Both the position numbers and the translations under genes were made by a program. DNA of 64,000 nt. Source: Gamarada debralockiae (Eukaryota; Ascomycota; Leotiomycetes; Helotiales; Hyphodiscaceae). A model generated the notes under the pieces. It ran no database searches and was not told the origin of the DNA. It worked only from the letters and a program-made list of their open reading frames with translations. Positions 1 through 11,973 of this stretch are shown here, one piece after another (positions within the stretch are counted from its first letter, which is position 1; each line of letters opens with the position of its first letter). The stretch lies in NCBI GenBank assembly GCA_002803225.1, contig NXFV01001840.1, forward strand, positions 1-64,000. The letters run 5' to 3'.

Positions 1-1457
1 CCTGACGAAGCAAGTGACTACCTTTGACAAAGGAGGAAGGTGTACCGTGAGCATTATCTGGTATCCAAAGAACTCAGGCAATTGAAAGCATTCGCATTCG
101 CAGATGTTTGGTCTTGAAAATCACACACAGGTTCTGATTGATTGAGGAACTGGGCTGCGTCATCACCTTCCCCTAAAGAAGGATAAGGGTGCAACGTGAG
201 TGCGGCCAGCTATTCATGGACCCAAGGCTGCTGGAACTGTGGGTAACAACCAAGTTTTGTGAAGTAGGAGCAGTCATGCGGTCACTTTTGAAATGACTTA
301 GTGATTGAAAATATTAGCAGCAGCTGATGCATTGTGTGTTACTTTTCATTAATAAATCTATTTGAGTGTATACAACGCGTTGAAGCTATTCACGGGTATA
401 GCTTTTAATTGAATAGTACCTTCAGCAGCTAGTGACTGAATCAATTCACCGACGTGGTCCATGAGTGTTCTATGTATAGATACCCCCCTTCCCACCCTCC
501 TCCCTCCTTCCCTTGCACAACATCAAACATCTTCAGCCTCCCCTTACCTTTTCAACCACATACATCTTTCAGATAATTTGAACGGTTCAGAATAGAATAG
601 GGATGTAGATGCGGATAAAACCTCCTTTTTGGAACATTCCGAAGACTTGGGCGAGTGGCGGCCAACCCCAGGAATTTCACTTGGGCTCTTATATTGAATC
701 GCTCAGGTTATTTGAAAGATTCAGAATGGATATATGACTGCTGATAGAGTCTTTTCTTGATGGACTCAGTGGATATGAGCGACTAGGATGATAAGAGTTC
801 AAAGTATAAAAAACATTGGTTTGAATTATCAAGACAATTGAACTATTTACAACGATCTGGTAGTAGTATCTGGCTGCTGTTTAGGGGCGGACTTCAAATC
901 CGCGATGAGATTTGAGTGATTCAGAACTCCAATTCCCACTTTTCCTTACATATTCTCAATTATCTAAAATAATTAGATAATCGAAATTTTATAAACACAA
1001 CCCCGCATATGCTTGGTTTTACTTCTTTCAAACCCTTTCAATGATTAGCGCATATTCCATGCGGAATGCGCAGCGGCCGCAGCCCCTGTTTCATTCGCTT
1101 GCGTCTGAATATCAAGGCGCTTCAAGTTAACTTTTCTGAACATCGGAATGATTTCGAAGGATTGAAAATGCTCAGTCCAGTCCAAGGATCTAGAAAGCAG
1201 AATGCTGATATGCACAACTTCTTTTTAATAGTTCAGACGCTTGGGCGAACGGGGTGGAGTCACCTGGTCCTGCCACCAACGTAGACTTCCTGTGATCAAT
1301 TGGCATCGGGGAAAGTGAGAATTGTGCATTTTTCTACTTGAGGGATCCAGATTAGAATCGCTCAGATGATATCAGCGAACCAGCCAACTCCTTCCAACGC
1401 CGGTTAGACTGCCACCTTGGGAGCAAAGCACCTTATCCTACACTCTAATAAACCCAC
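1..1457. other. AT-rich intergenic stretch, no gene
   Basis: No convincing gene lies here. The sequence is moderately AT-rich with a pyrimidine tract near 484-520. The 11-mer GAATCGCTCAG occurs at 696-706, 1355-1365 and again at 1464-1474 just inside the 3' end of the next gene, so part of this stretch may come from a short local duplication. The only open frame (1066-1284) has no family resemblance. Confidence 0.6.
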
Positions 1458-2747
1458 TCAAACGAATCGCTCAGGATTCAAACTGCAGGTATTCGGCTGC
1501 GGATCCTCCTCGGTTCCTTCATACCAGCCTTCTTTAATCAACGACTGCTCAACGCTGCGCCAGTACTCAAGCTTATTCTTGCTCTTCAAATCCAGATCAC
1601 CAATCTTCGCCTCCCACTCGCTAGGATCAGCCGGAGAAGTTCTGACAAAGACAGAACAATCCCTCAACGTCATAGCGCACAAGAACTTTTCGTCGTTGAC
1701 ATCGCCTTCCATAACGCCGACTTGGTCGAGCTCCATCTGACGGTTCTTGATGTTCTCGAGGATGTCAGTGTGAGCGAGCCATTCTGCGAAGCGAAGGACT
1801 TTACGCTCGGTGGCCCCCGGCTGCATGAGGTTGGCGACGTGGAGGATGTCTTGGCGGTTCTTGGAGATTAGGTCGAGAGGGCAGAAGAAAGGGAACGGTT
1901 CCTCGCCTTCGCGGGCACGTTCAGCGTTGACGCGGGCCATACGAGCACATTGGCGGCAGCGCTTGGAGTTCTTGGGAGCAGAGGGAGATTGAAGGAGCCA
2001 CTTGGGTTTGAACTCGACTACTTCTTCTTCGTCGCTATCTAATTTTGTTAGTGGTAACTTGAGCGTAAGAGAGAGCAACATGAACTTACGAGGAGTCATA
2101 TCTGTGACGAGAAGTCCATGATCGTCATCAGCAAGGTAGATTCCTTGACGCTTGGCGGGACGAGGATCGGTTGAGCGAAGAGAACCTTTCATCAGATAGC
2201 CGTAGATCTCCCAACCTTGAAGTTCCTCATTCAGCTTGGGAATGACTTTTCCGGGGCGAAGTTCAACAAGAGCTTGGTCGACGAGTTGTTGTGCTGGGAA
2301 GAGAGGCTTAATGAGACGCTCCCAGTTTGCTTGAGCAACAGCACATGGTGCCATGGTTGAAAGGTCCTTGCGAAGTCGAACGAGCCTGTCTGCAAGACAG
2401 TCAGCCGTGCGCCTTCGTACGACGTGCCTTTTCACGTTGCACAGGTCAAGCTCACAAGGCTGAGGCACGCGACACCACAAATTACATTATAGAGCGTCTC
2501 CCTACTTGTCAAGCACGAAGAAAGAGTGTGAACTTATGAACTTACCCTCATAAGCTCTCTCCCACAAAGGAACGGGGTTGTCATCGATGATGCTTGGTGG
2601 CGGCGTTCCCTCTCCATACTGCTCGACGACGCTTGGTTCAGGGGTGGGAGGGTGAATTGAGATCCGATAGACAATGTTTGCAGCTCCTTCAGCGAGATAA
2701 GAGAAGCTAGTCTCCTTGGGCAATGCAGGGAGTTCTCCTTGAGCCAT
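1458..2747 (-). CDS. IPK1: inositol-pentakisphosphate 2-kinase (Ipk1)
   Basis: Phosphorylates inositol pentakisphosphate at the 2 position to give InsP6 (phytate), which supports mRNA export and phosphate signalling. Three exons are read on the minus strand: 2747-2546, 2389-2090 and 2038-1458, giving 360 aa. Both introns (156 and 51 bp) have GTAAGTTC donors; the second is a multiple of three and would otherwise be read through. The N-terminal motif EGAANIVYRI and the central motif FKPKWLLQSPSAP followed by CRQCARMARVN are characteristic of the Ipk1 family. I chose the ATG at 2747 because it lies just before the conserved N-terminus; an upstream in-frame ATG at 2837 would add 30 residues of no evident homology. 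It is divergent with MDM34 across about 580 bp. Confidence 0.9.
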
Positions 2748-3323
2748 TGCTGGGGCTTCAACCCAGCGTTGGCGGAGTGAATTGTCGCGATGCAACGATG
2801 TCGAGGCTGAGGTAAGGCTGACATCGTTCTGTCGCATTGGGTTTTGAGACGGGGCGCTCGGACCCCTTTAGGCGGAGGTGCACGTGATACAACGTGAATG
2901 AATCGGAATGGCGTGAAAATTGTGCAAGCCCGGGTTGCACAAACTCGGGAGATGACGCTCGGGCGCAGCAAATAGTCCGTTGTGAAAATCACAGGGCAAG
3001 TCCGCATTTTCTTGTTTCTCCTCAAAAGGAGCTTTCCCGCTCGCCCAGAGTCCTGTAATAATAATCCCCAACTCCATCACTGTCGATTCACGCGATACGG
3101 CAATCACGACAGCTTCATCACACTGTGCATTGCATTCACTTGTGTCTTAATTGATTCAGGTGATCGATTCGGTGTCACGCTGCCCTTCGGTCTTTGTCCA
3201 AATATCCTTATCACCAGGTCAGATCCGCAGATTCCTCACGCGACGACCACCTCCAACATCAACCTTCAGGCCCAAAATCCCATTTGAAGACCAGCCCCAT
3301 CGAATATCTAATGCCATCTCAAC
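2748..3323. promoter_or_regulatory. divergent promoter region IPK1/MDM34
   Basis: This 576-bp region separates two genes transcribed away from each other and must hold both promoters and 5' UTRs. Open frames in it have no support. I see no strong TATA box. Confidence 0.5.
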
Positions 3324-5221
3324 ATGGCCTTCAATTTCAACTGGTCGCCGCTCACGGCAGATGCGGACTTCTACAAAAGAGCTCAGGAAATGCTCACAAC
3401 CGCCCTCAATAAATCGCCAAAGCCTCCGATAATCGTCGATGATATTTTGGTTAATGAACTCAACTTGGGGAGTGTTCCTCCCGAGCTGGAGATTCTGGAG
3501 ATAGGAGATTTGGCAGAGGATAGGTTTCGGGGGATATTTAAGATGTGCTATTCTGGGGATGCTTTCTTGACGCTCAAAACAAGAGTACAAGTACGTCGCA
3601 CAACCCTCTCTCAGCTTCCTCCATCTCCAGGAACCCCTTTTCCATGAGATGCGCTGGCACGGCGAAGATTTTTGCGCATGGATATGCGCGCAATGACTTC
3701 TCCACATCGTTCCTATATCAGAGGCTAATATATCAACAGGCGAACCCCTTGAATACGTACCTATTCTCGAAACCATCCTTTACATCGCCTCAGCCTCTCG
3801 CCGCGGCATCTGGCTTGACGATACCTCTCCAGATTACCTTATCAGAGATCAAGCTCTCCGCGTTTATAATACTGGTCTTCTCCCGACAAAAGGGCCTCAC
3901 CCTTGTCTTCCGAAATGATCCCCTCGAATCAATCAAAGTCTCGTCCACGTTCGACTCGATACCATTCGTTCGAGATTATTTACAGAAGGAAATCGAGATG
4001 CAGTTAAGGACGTTGATGATGGACGAGTTACCAGCTATTATACACAAACTTTCACTGCGATTATGGTGCCCGGAGTACAAAGCGCAAGAAGATCAAGAGA
4101 TTGCAGCTGAAGCAGGGAAACTAGAGGAAGTAGTAGTAGATCCTTTTGCCAGCCCTCCCCAAGATGCTGTCGATTCTAGAGGGAATGTTGTGGATGCTAG
4201 CGAAATTTCGTCGTTATCACTTGATGGGGGCTCGGAGATCCACTCATTGTTCTCCCAGAAGAACCTCCTTCGTTTGGCAGCACTCACGGATTCCCACCGG
4301 ACATTATCACTGTTTACGCCTTCGATTCGGGACGCAGTGTTTAGAGCATGGGCAGGACCATCAGAGCGAGGTGATTCAGCGGGTACATCTACACCAGCGA
4401 CACCAAGCTTGATCCGTTCCCATTCAGCCCTCGGGAGCACGAGTACGACGTACACATTCACGAATAAGAGCTCGGATGACGGTCACGGACCCATGTCTTC
4501 TCGATCCTCTCAGGTCTCACTTCCCACCGCAACAACCGGGCTTCATCTCGGCGCCGGTCGGCATTCCCGCTCGCATGCCAACCGAAAGAAGAAGACCCGC
4601 GTCGTCAACCTGCGAAAATCGAAAACTACAGGCGATGTGGTATCCGAGTCTGGAGACAGCGAGACATCATCTATTGCCCCAGAATCAGAGCCTCTCCCAA
4701 CCAGAGCAATCCCCGAGGAGCCAGAAGACAACATCATTACGCCTCCTCGTTCACCATCAGGCAGGGTAAGATTCAGGACTTCAAGTATCGATCTCGGCGA
4801 TAGCCCAAGGAAGCTCAGACTTTCGAGACCAGCTAATCCGAGTTCATTGCCCGTACCCGAACACGCCATTCTTGATCCTACACCCACCATCGAGAAGGAT
4901 GACCCAACTACCGTCCCTCTATATTCGCGCAACCATCGACCAAGCTTGACAACTTCGTCATATCCTGCTGAGAAAGCGGGCAATGCTACATCCGCATTGG
5001 ACAATGCTTTCGTACCATACCTGACACCTGCGCCCATCCTTTCCACAGACAACACCTCTGCAGTAGGTGGCATCTTGGAACAAGCTTGGGTGTTGAAGAT
5101 GGCTGGCGAGATCGCCCGACGTGCACACGACGAGAAAGCCGCGAGGGAAGGCTTCTGGTCAACTCAATCCCAGTCCGAGAGGGAAGAGACCCCTCCACCG
5201 GCTTATCAGCCAAAGGCTTAA
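3324..5221 (+). CDS. MDM34: Mdm34, ERMES complex subunit (SMP domain)
   Basis: Mitochondrial outer-membrane component of the ERMES complex, which tethers ER to mitochondria and takes part in lipid transfer. Two exons, 3324-3590 and 3740-5221, give 582 aa; the intron (149 bp, GTACGT...CAACAG) is in phase 0. The protein starts [10 protein letters not shown], the family's typical N-terminus. The SMP domain covers about residues 1-195 and includes [30 protein letters not shown] and [19 protein letters not shown]. The middle is a Ser/Thr-rich linker with a basic [14 protein letters not shown] stretch, and the C-terminal [16 protein letters not shown] block is also conserved. Length is normal for filamentous fungi. 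Nothing looks broken. Confidence 0.93.
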
Positions 5222-6149
5222 TGCCTATCATGTTACAACACTTTCGTTCTTTTTCTTTTTGTTTAAAAAGCGGGCGTTCGGATACTGGGTAGAGAACTGA
5301 ACTCCCCTCTTGTGCTTTTATTGTGCTCTTTGGTCTGGCGTTCGGCGATTGAGCGTTTGACTTGAGATACCTTTCACATTCGTTCATCCCCTTGGTTGGG
5401 TTGGATTGTGTTTGGACCTATTGGGATCGAGGGGGGGTGGTAATGGAAAGGAAGGGCGACTCTAATCGAGACCTTGTATAAAAAGGCTCACCGGGTTTAA
5501 GGCTGGCTCGGGATTTTATGCGCTCGCACAGCGCAATTCAGATGACAGTCATAGCGCGTCTCGACGAAGAGACGAATTTCCTTTGTTATATACGGGATAG
5601 ATCCCAGCGAGGAGGATGAAGAGACATTGGGGAAGAAGCCAAGAGCGAAGAAGAGAGCGAAGAAGAGAGCGAAGAAGAGAGCGAAGAAGAGAGCACTGTA
5701 TCATAATACTTGACTCCAGCGCGGCATAGATCCGAACAAGCAAGTTCTCCTCCACTGTATGTTCCTGCGAGCCATGGTAATAATTCTTCGGGTGAGAGCC
5801 ATAACGGCAACAGAAGGCCATGTTGTTTTTGTGAGTTTGCGCCCTACTTATCAAGCAAGTGCTTCATTCCCCAGATATCTCGAGTTTAAGTCAAGACTCG
5901 ATTGAGCGAACATCAAATTTGCGGCTGTCAGCCCGTGTCGGGGCTTCGGTACCCTTGATACTTGTATTGCGCAATCCCAAGGCTTCGCCGGTGTCAGCCA
6001 CACCCCCGCAATCGTGACTTCCCACATCCTATTTGGTCCCTGCGTTACACAATACCACCCCACCACAACACCCTGATCCTACAAAGTCGGTCAGTAATTT
6101 CCCCCTTCTTCCATCCTAGGCACTTCAATAACAACCGTGAGTCTCCAAC
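5222..6149. other. intergenic region with 12-bp tandem repeat
   Basis: This holds the MDM34 3' UTR and the promoter of the next gene. The only structured element is the purine-rich tandem repeat at 5643-5694. The minus-strand frames across it are simply the Leu/Ser-rich reading of the repeat. Confidence 0.6.
5643..5694. repeat. 12-bp tandem repeat GAGCGAAGAAGA
   Basis: Four exact head-to-tail copies of GAGCGAAGAAGA plus a partial fifth. It lies outside any supported coding region and is likely a variable minisatellite. Confidence 0.9.
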
Positions 6150-8038
6150 ATGTCTCAGCGACCCCTTCTTCCAGCCGCTCCGCCCCGTGCGTGCCCTGAA
6201 ATATGTCCTCCGAGTAAGCCATCCAGCCTTTTCACAACCCCAAACCTCTAATTTCTACTCGTTGCGTCATGCTGATTCATAAGGAGCCTGCGTGGACATG
6301 CCGACGTCAAACAATTCCACGTCCCTCGGCCCCAGCTTCGGGACCTTCAATATAGGAAACGGCTTCATCGAAATCGCAGCCTTAACATCACTTATCGGTT
6401 CCGTGACAGCGCAAACGCTTGCGCTCGGGACAAAAGGCCCCGCGGGCCTCGTATGGGCTACCATGACAGTCTTCGGCGGGATGTCCGTCGTGCGTGCTGG
6501 AGCAGCGACCGTGACGCCAGGATGGGTGAGAGATAGTTTGGGAGTGCGCAGTGCAGAAACAGATGCTGCGGTGGGGTTATCGCTGGATCTGAATCAGAAA
6601 GGGACTCGATACCGAACTCGTGCTCCCCCTGCGAAGGGAGTGGAATGTGTGGTAGAAAACGTACGTTCCTCTCAACCTCTCAAAGCCATATTCCGATATC
6701 AATAACGGGTAGTTAGATGAACCAAACGAGATCGAGCGTCGAGACATCCACATCTTCGACCAGCGTACAACCAATATCTTGAATGCAGTACCGGCTGCGA
6801 AGCAGGGAGACCCCTTGAAAGTACACATCTACCACCAAGATCCCTACTTCGAGGAATCGACATCGCGCCAAGCACGGCTCGACTGGATCTACCTCCTCCT
6901 CTCCTCCATCAAACTAATCGAAGTCAGCGTACTCTGGAAATATAACGCCGTAACACTCGCCTGGATAACCCTCCTCACATACCTCTTCTTCCTCCTCGCA
7001 GCCATAAGCCTACAACTCCATGCCTACTTCCTGCATCGCACCGAATCCAAACCGACTTCCGTGATCGACACCATCGCAGCGTCTCCCCTCCCAATCCCCT
7101 CCGCCGCAGGCGGAAGCCGCAAAATCGTCCTCGGCGTCCCGGTCGCGGAGCGCGGATACGCGATCTGGACTATCGTCTGGGCGCTCGGCAGTATTGTCTG
7201 CACTGCGTCTGTGATATCGATATACATGGCGCTAGGCCAAGATTCTGATGTGCAAGTTTTTTTTGTTTGGACGAGTTTTCAAATCCTGTGGATTGGACTG
7301 CGATCGACTTTCTTCCATATGGTAGAGGATCGCGAACGTCCTTATCTCGCTGACCTCAAGGGCAAACTATGGACTGAACTCTCCACCCCGTATAAAGTAC
7401 GTGTGAGGAATTTGGTTGCTGCGGCGGCGAAGTACCAAAACCATATCCATCCTCGTGGACCGTGGAGCTACAATGAAGACATCGACGTTCTTCAGAACCT
7501 ACCTCCGGTATACGCAGAGTACCCCTCTCCAATCTCCTCCACTTCGACAACTCATCAAATATCAGTCGAAGGCGTAATCGGCGACACTTTGTTATCCTCA
7601 GCGTCCTGGATATCAGGCTCCAAAAGAGGGGGGTTCGAATTCTACGATACGTGCACCGTCCTCCTGTCCCTCAAAGGGTCCTCCGTCGCCATTCCCGCAG
7701 CGCGCGTGATCTCCGACTCACGACCTAAACGCCCTACAGATCCAGATCCGGAGCAAGGAGAGGAGCCGGAGAGGCCGCCGAGAGGAAGCTCAAATATGGC
7801 GGTCGCCACTGAGTGGTATTTCTGGATTCCGTGTGCAGAGGGGCGATGGTTATATTTCAGTTCTAAGGACTTGAAATTTAAGGGAACGATGGTTGTGGAG
7901 GTTTTAACGGATAAACAAATCACGGAGCGTTTGGAAGCTGGAGAGCTTTTTGTGAGCTTGAAGGGTGTGGATGAGGTTAAGGAGATTGTGCAAGTGTCTA
8001 CGGAGGCGTGCGGTCACCTCTTGACTCTTTCCTCCTAG
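6150..8038 (+). CDS. fungal multi-pass membrane protein, unknown function
   Basis: Proposed exons are 6150-6213, 6284-6660 and 6713-8038 (588 aa, frame kept throughout). Exon 1 begins MSQRPLLPAAPPRACPEICP. The intron 6214-6283 has a GTAAGC donor and joins in frame to a region that otherwise starts at an internal ATG (6298). Intron 2 is 52 bp (GTACGT...GGGTAG). About residues 50-90 hold hydrophobic segments (FIEIAALTSLIGSVTAQTLA), and two or three further membrane spans follow (LAWITLLTYLFFLLAAISL, then YAIWTIVWALGSIVCTASVI). The C-terminal half is a soluble domain with no motif I recognise. The family seems conserved in ascomycetes, but I can assign no activity. If exon 1 is wrong, translation starts at 6298. 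Confidence 0.7.
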
Positions 8039-8599
8039 ATTTCAACAGCATTTCCCAAAATCCAGCATGAAAGCGGAGCCGTTATCTTTCTTCTGCTTGA
8101 ATGGCGTGGGAACAACGACCTTGGTTGAGGCTGGAGTCCAAAGATAAGAGACAGCGGTTAATATCGAGACAGATGATAAGGGCTCATCGATCTTCAGCCT
8201 CATACATGGATCTCAAGCAGATAGCCAACCACAACCAAGTATGGACCGTGAAGGGTTACATTGAGACCTTGTCTAGAAGAATCAGAGCACCCAAAGTTGG
8301 GGGCTATATCTTGTGCATGTTGAGCTTAAAGACTCCCAACCTTGGAACATCGGGCAGGATTGACGTTATCCAAGAAAGTAAACTTGGTGCTTTGTTGATT
8401 TTCTTGACCTGAAATTTCGTTTTGGGGATCATGACGGCGTGAATACCGGAGACATTGGGAAGATGTTCGTGGAAGTACAGTTCCTAGAGTTCGGGACGAA
8501 CAGTAGTCAATTTCTAGGGAGAGCTGCGTAATTGCTCGAAGGCCCTATCTCAGCCATCACTACCAAACATCGCTCCAGTTATATCGCGCAAATTCTGCG
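8039..8599. other. intergenic, no gene seen
   Basis: An open frame at 8101-8412 has no coding character or family resemblance. Nothing else stands out. Confidence 0.5.
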
Positions 8600-9490
8600 A
8601 TGCGCAACATCTTGGCCCTCATCTCCAGTCTGTTGCTCACCAGTTCCGTTTCCGCACAGATCCCGAGTCGTATTTTGGTTGGTACGACGGTGATTGCCGT
8701 GGTTGCTGGCTTTGTGCAGAGTGATCCCAAGAACCGACTTCTACGACTTCTGCTCAGATTGTGTTATGAGGTTAGCTGTTACCGTTGCTCTCTTGCTTCA
8801 GCTCCTGCTTCTACGGCTTCTCCTCAGATTATACTTGTGGGATCAGCTGTTGCTGTTGCTTCTTCGTCGACAGTTGCTCTAGCGCTGACGCCTACGAAAA
8901 CGCTAACACTGACACCATCATCTTCATCTTCGCTGAAATCTAGTAGTATTTCGTCATATGTGTCTTCGTCAAGTAGCTCTTCTTCTATCTCGTCCTCGTC
9001 ATCCAGCTCCGTACAAACACTCGAATTCTAGTTCCTCAAAACCCACTTCCACAAACCCGACAACCTCAATATTATCAAGCACTGCATCGTTTTACGGTGT
9101 ATCCACTGTATCCGCCTAACATCACTTTCTCCCTCAGCTCCTCCACAGCATAAAGGTCTCACACCGGCGCCAAAGCCGGAATAGGAATCGGCGCTGCCCT
9201 CGGCGCCCTCACCTTTTTTCTAACTGTAATATTCTTTTATAGTTTAGGCCAGCAAAAGTTAAAGATAGATGAAATAATCAAATCTGGAAATGGCGGAATT
9301 GGGAGCGGGTAGATCAAGAGGAGAGGAGTTAAGTGACTCGGAATTGCTGACGATGGAAGAGAAGCTTGAGTTGGTAAGGAAAGAAGGGCTATGAAGTTAG
9401 ATGGCACGCCGTTAAGTGAATTGATAGGTGGAGAGAGAGCGGGGTTAGAGGGTAGAAGGATGCACGGAAAGAATTTGTTTGAGATGGGCC
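8600..9490 (+). pseudogene. decayed Ser-rich single-pass membrane protein
   Basis: The ATG at 8600 opens a signal peptide (MRNILALISSLLLTSSVSAQ) followed by a Ser/Thr/Ala-rich stretch that stops at 9031. Continuing in other frames gives more Ser/Thr-rich sequence (KPTSTNPTTSILSSTASFYG), then a transmembrane helix GIGIGAALGALTFFLTVIFF near 9180-9240. A short cytoplasmic tail follows, including EEKLELVRKEG and, in a further frame, LDGTPLSELIG and LFEMGR. This order (signal peptide, Ser-rich ectodomain, Gly/Ala-rich helix, acidic tail) is common in fungal surface sensors. The pieces lie in at least three frames with stops between. One of the changes could be an unrecognised intron, so pseudogene status is likely but not certain. 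Confidence 0.4.
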
Positions 9491-9621
9491 GTATCCCACC
9501 ACCCTCTCCCAAACTCTATCCACAAAGCAAAAACCTGAAAATGGAGACGTGATTGTGACTGAACCCAGATAAAGTGCCTGAAAGTAAATGAAGCAGCAAG
9601 CTACCAAGCGACCTTAATATT

Positions 9622-10170
9622 TTACTCAAATCTATCCTCTATCAACTCTATATCCTCCTTACTAACAACCTCACCCCGTCTCAATTTCCCCAAACACATC
9701 CAATCAGCCAACGAAAACATCCACACAAAAGCCCCAACCACTCCCTCCATCAAAAACGCCACAATCACCAAAATCAGCGGTCCAAGCAAGGCTCCCGTAC
9801 TAGCATGCTGGCTCCCATCCTCTGCCTTCGAATCCGCATGTTTGTCCCAGTCCAGCGGTGTCGCAAAGCGAAACTGCTGCGCCAGATTCGGATGAAGAGC
9901 TGGATAAGGACGACGGTAATAGCACTCGCGCAGACGGTAGAGCTGATGAAACGAGCTGCTCCGGCGGGGGCGGTTTTGGGGTGGAGAAGAGGGAGAGGAA
10001 GATTGTGATAGCGGAGATGAGGAAGCCGATGACGCGGACGAGGGGGCCTGGAGTTGGGAGGATGAAGTGGGAGATGGCGAGAGCGAGCGCGACGATGGCT
10101 GGGAGGAGTGATTTTATGTATTGAGGTTCGAAAGCGCTGAAGATTGCGCTCTTTGCTGAGGTAGCCAGTT
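9622..10170 (-). pseudogene. multi-pass membrane protein, reading frame apparently broken
   Basis: The minus strand reads as a small membrane protein whose parts lie in different frames. Two hydrophobic segments (IKSLLPAIVALALAISHFIL; VRVIGFLISAITIFLSLFST) are in one frame. A third (FISSTVCASAITVVLIQLFI) lies in a second frame. The C-terminal part (FRFATPLDWDKHADSKAEDG, then GPLILVIVAFLMEGVVGAFV, ending KEDIELIEDRFE and stop at 9622) is in the third. I found no intron with good splice sites that reconciles them, and no upstream ATG. Two frameshifts near 9975 and 9880 would explain it. It may instead be a real gene with introns I failed to resolve. It converges on the Ser-rich remnant to its left. 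Confidence 0.4.
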
Positions 10171-10548
10171 TTGAAGTTTGGTGGTTTGATCTGATGGTTT
10201 GAGACGAGGTGGTTTGAAATTTGAGATTGAATTTTCCTTTTTTTTGTTTTCGAATGGAGGGGTATTATTTATGCGGTACGCAGCCTGTATGCTCAGTTTG
10301 GTTGGCAATAGGAGCACAAGAAGATTATTTGGGCTTTAAGTGAAAATAGGGAGTTATTTAGTCAAATATTGGACTCTGCGGGGGTTCAATTAACATCGAA
10401 CCGCCAAAAATGGTGAACATCACGTGATGTCACATGCCCAAATACATTGTCAGAACCCAAGTTACAAGTCCGCTCCCAAATCTCGTTCCATAGATGTGGG
10501 ACAGATCCAATAAAACGTTGCAAATTCAAAGAGAAGGCAGATTCCATC

Positions 10549-11506
10549 TCATTCTCGAGGAAGACTATGTGAAATTTGCCCGGCCTTTGCTGGTTCTCGT
10601 CGTATAAGCACATTCTGCTTTCCTTCATCCTCTATTGGTTGAAAGCCGAGATGTAAGTACACAGGTCTCGCATTTGGAAATGCTTCCACATAGATAGGCG
10701 TTGGTGGGGTTTGGGCATCAGCTTGATCGATGGCCCACTGAAGAAGCAAGCGGCCGACTCCTTGGCCTCGAAATTGGGGGAGCACGATGAAGGGTGCTAG
10801 ATACCTGTTCAAGATGATTGGTGCTCATACTCAAAGTTTCCGGTATGCAAGGAAAAAAATAAATATAAATATAAATCAGCAATGGGAAGTAGGAGGACAA
10901 ACCAATGCGCCTCACCACCCATAATATCCGCCCTCCACATCTCATACGTCCCAAACTTGTCCGCAAAGAATTGCGTCTCCACTGCATCCCACAACTCCTC
11001 CAGCTCTCCCTCCCCATATTCAATCCCACTATACCATCCCCATAGTGAACCCCAGTCGCTGCCTGGAATATCACAAAGCCACATATTCTTGCTAAAGCCC
11101 CCGGGGACCGGGTGGTGCCATCCTGCTGCGCCAGCAAACTCACCAGTTTCCTTGATCTTGGCGACGAGAAAAGTGAAGGTCGGGTGGTGGGTGAGAAGCG
11201 GCTTCCAGCGCTTTGCGAGGCGCTCAATGCGGATTGCTTGGGGGGGACGGCGAGATGGCGGCTCGTATTGAGACCACCAGACTTCAGGAAAGCAGGTGTA
11301 CATTGCTTCGGCCTGGAGTTTGGGTATTATCAAAATAAGGTCTTGGAGTAGACGGGTGGAGAACTTACGATGGGGAGTAGGTCTTCCTCTGTTGCTGGCG
11401 AGAGAATTATGTCTTCATTGTTCAAGCGTGCAGATGGCTCCGTGGGGAGGGACATGGAGGGGTAGCCTTCAGGGACTGGGCAATGAATTATTTCTGACTT
11501 ATCCAT
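10549..11506 (-). CDS. GNAT-family N-acetyltransferase
   Basis: Predicted acetyl-CoA-dependent N-acyltransferase, substrate unknown. Three exons, 11506-11369, 11312-10903 and 10804-10549, give 267 aa. Introns have GTAAGT and GTTTGT donors; the second join makes a Trp codon across the splice site (AHW-YLAPF). The GNAT core is at the C-terminus: beta4 (YLAPFIVLP), the acetyl-CoA loop QFRGQGVGRLLL (Q/R-x-x-G-x-G/A pattern, about residue 195), then YVEAFPNARPVYLHLGFQPI, the usual beta5-alpha4 ending. The N-terminal part (ILSPATEEDLLPI, then MYTCFPEVWW) is the acceptor side, typical of fungal small-molecule acetyltransferases of this type. The start ATG at 11506 is the first in frame before the conserved block. 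Nothing appears broken. Confidence 0.82.
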
Positions 11507-11973
11507 CGCTATTGAAATGAGGTTTCTAGCTCCGATAAAAGAGGGTTTGAAGAGTGGAAGAATGTAAGCGTGAAGTAAGCTCACAATGTAGATCCAATGT
11601 TTTGCAATGCCCTGAAAGTCAAGTGCGGGGTGCCATCAATGCATTGTACTAGGCCATAAATTTAGCGAGTTCTAGCGCAGCCCCTTAGACAAGCCAGAGT
11701 TCTACATAAACTCTATTGCGTATGGCTCCCGAAATCTAACGCTGGTATGATCGTAAGCACTATGTTCTAATTTCTAGAGATAGCAGAAAACCATCGCGCC
11801 TAAGAACTGTAGAAGACCCAGCACCCAGCAATCATTGGCTCGACGAGAAAATTCCGAGGGTCTAGAAGCTGCGGAGAACCCCCTATTAGCAATCGTCTAC
11901 TCCGCTGAGAAACTCTCCAAGGCGCAAGGAACGGTGCTGTGCAGCCCCATTAAATCTTCAACTTCTTTCACAC
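11507..11973. other. intergenic, no gene seen
   Basis: Short interval between the acetyltransferase promoter and the 3' end of the terpene synthase remnant. No supported frame. Confidence 0.5.

Noticed and set aside
1066..1284. 72-aa open frame on the plus strand
   Set aside because: No family resemblance, no splice partners and atypical composition; likely chance.
4543..5073. 176-aa minus-strand frame inside MDM34
   Set aside because: Antisense shadow of the Ser/Pro-rich linker of Mdm34.
5643..5694. CRISPR-like direct repeats
   Set aside because: Contiguous 12-bp units without spacers in a eukaryotic genome; a minisatellite.
8101..8412. 103-aa plus-strand frame
   Set aside because: No motif, no hydrophobic pattern and no homology that I recognise; lies in a 3' flank.
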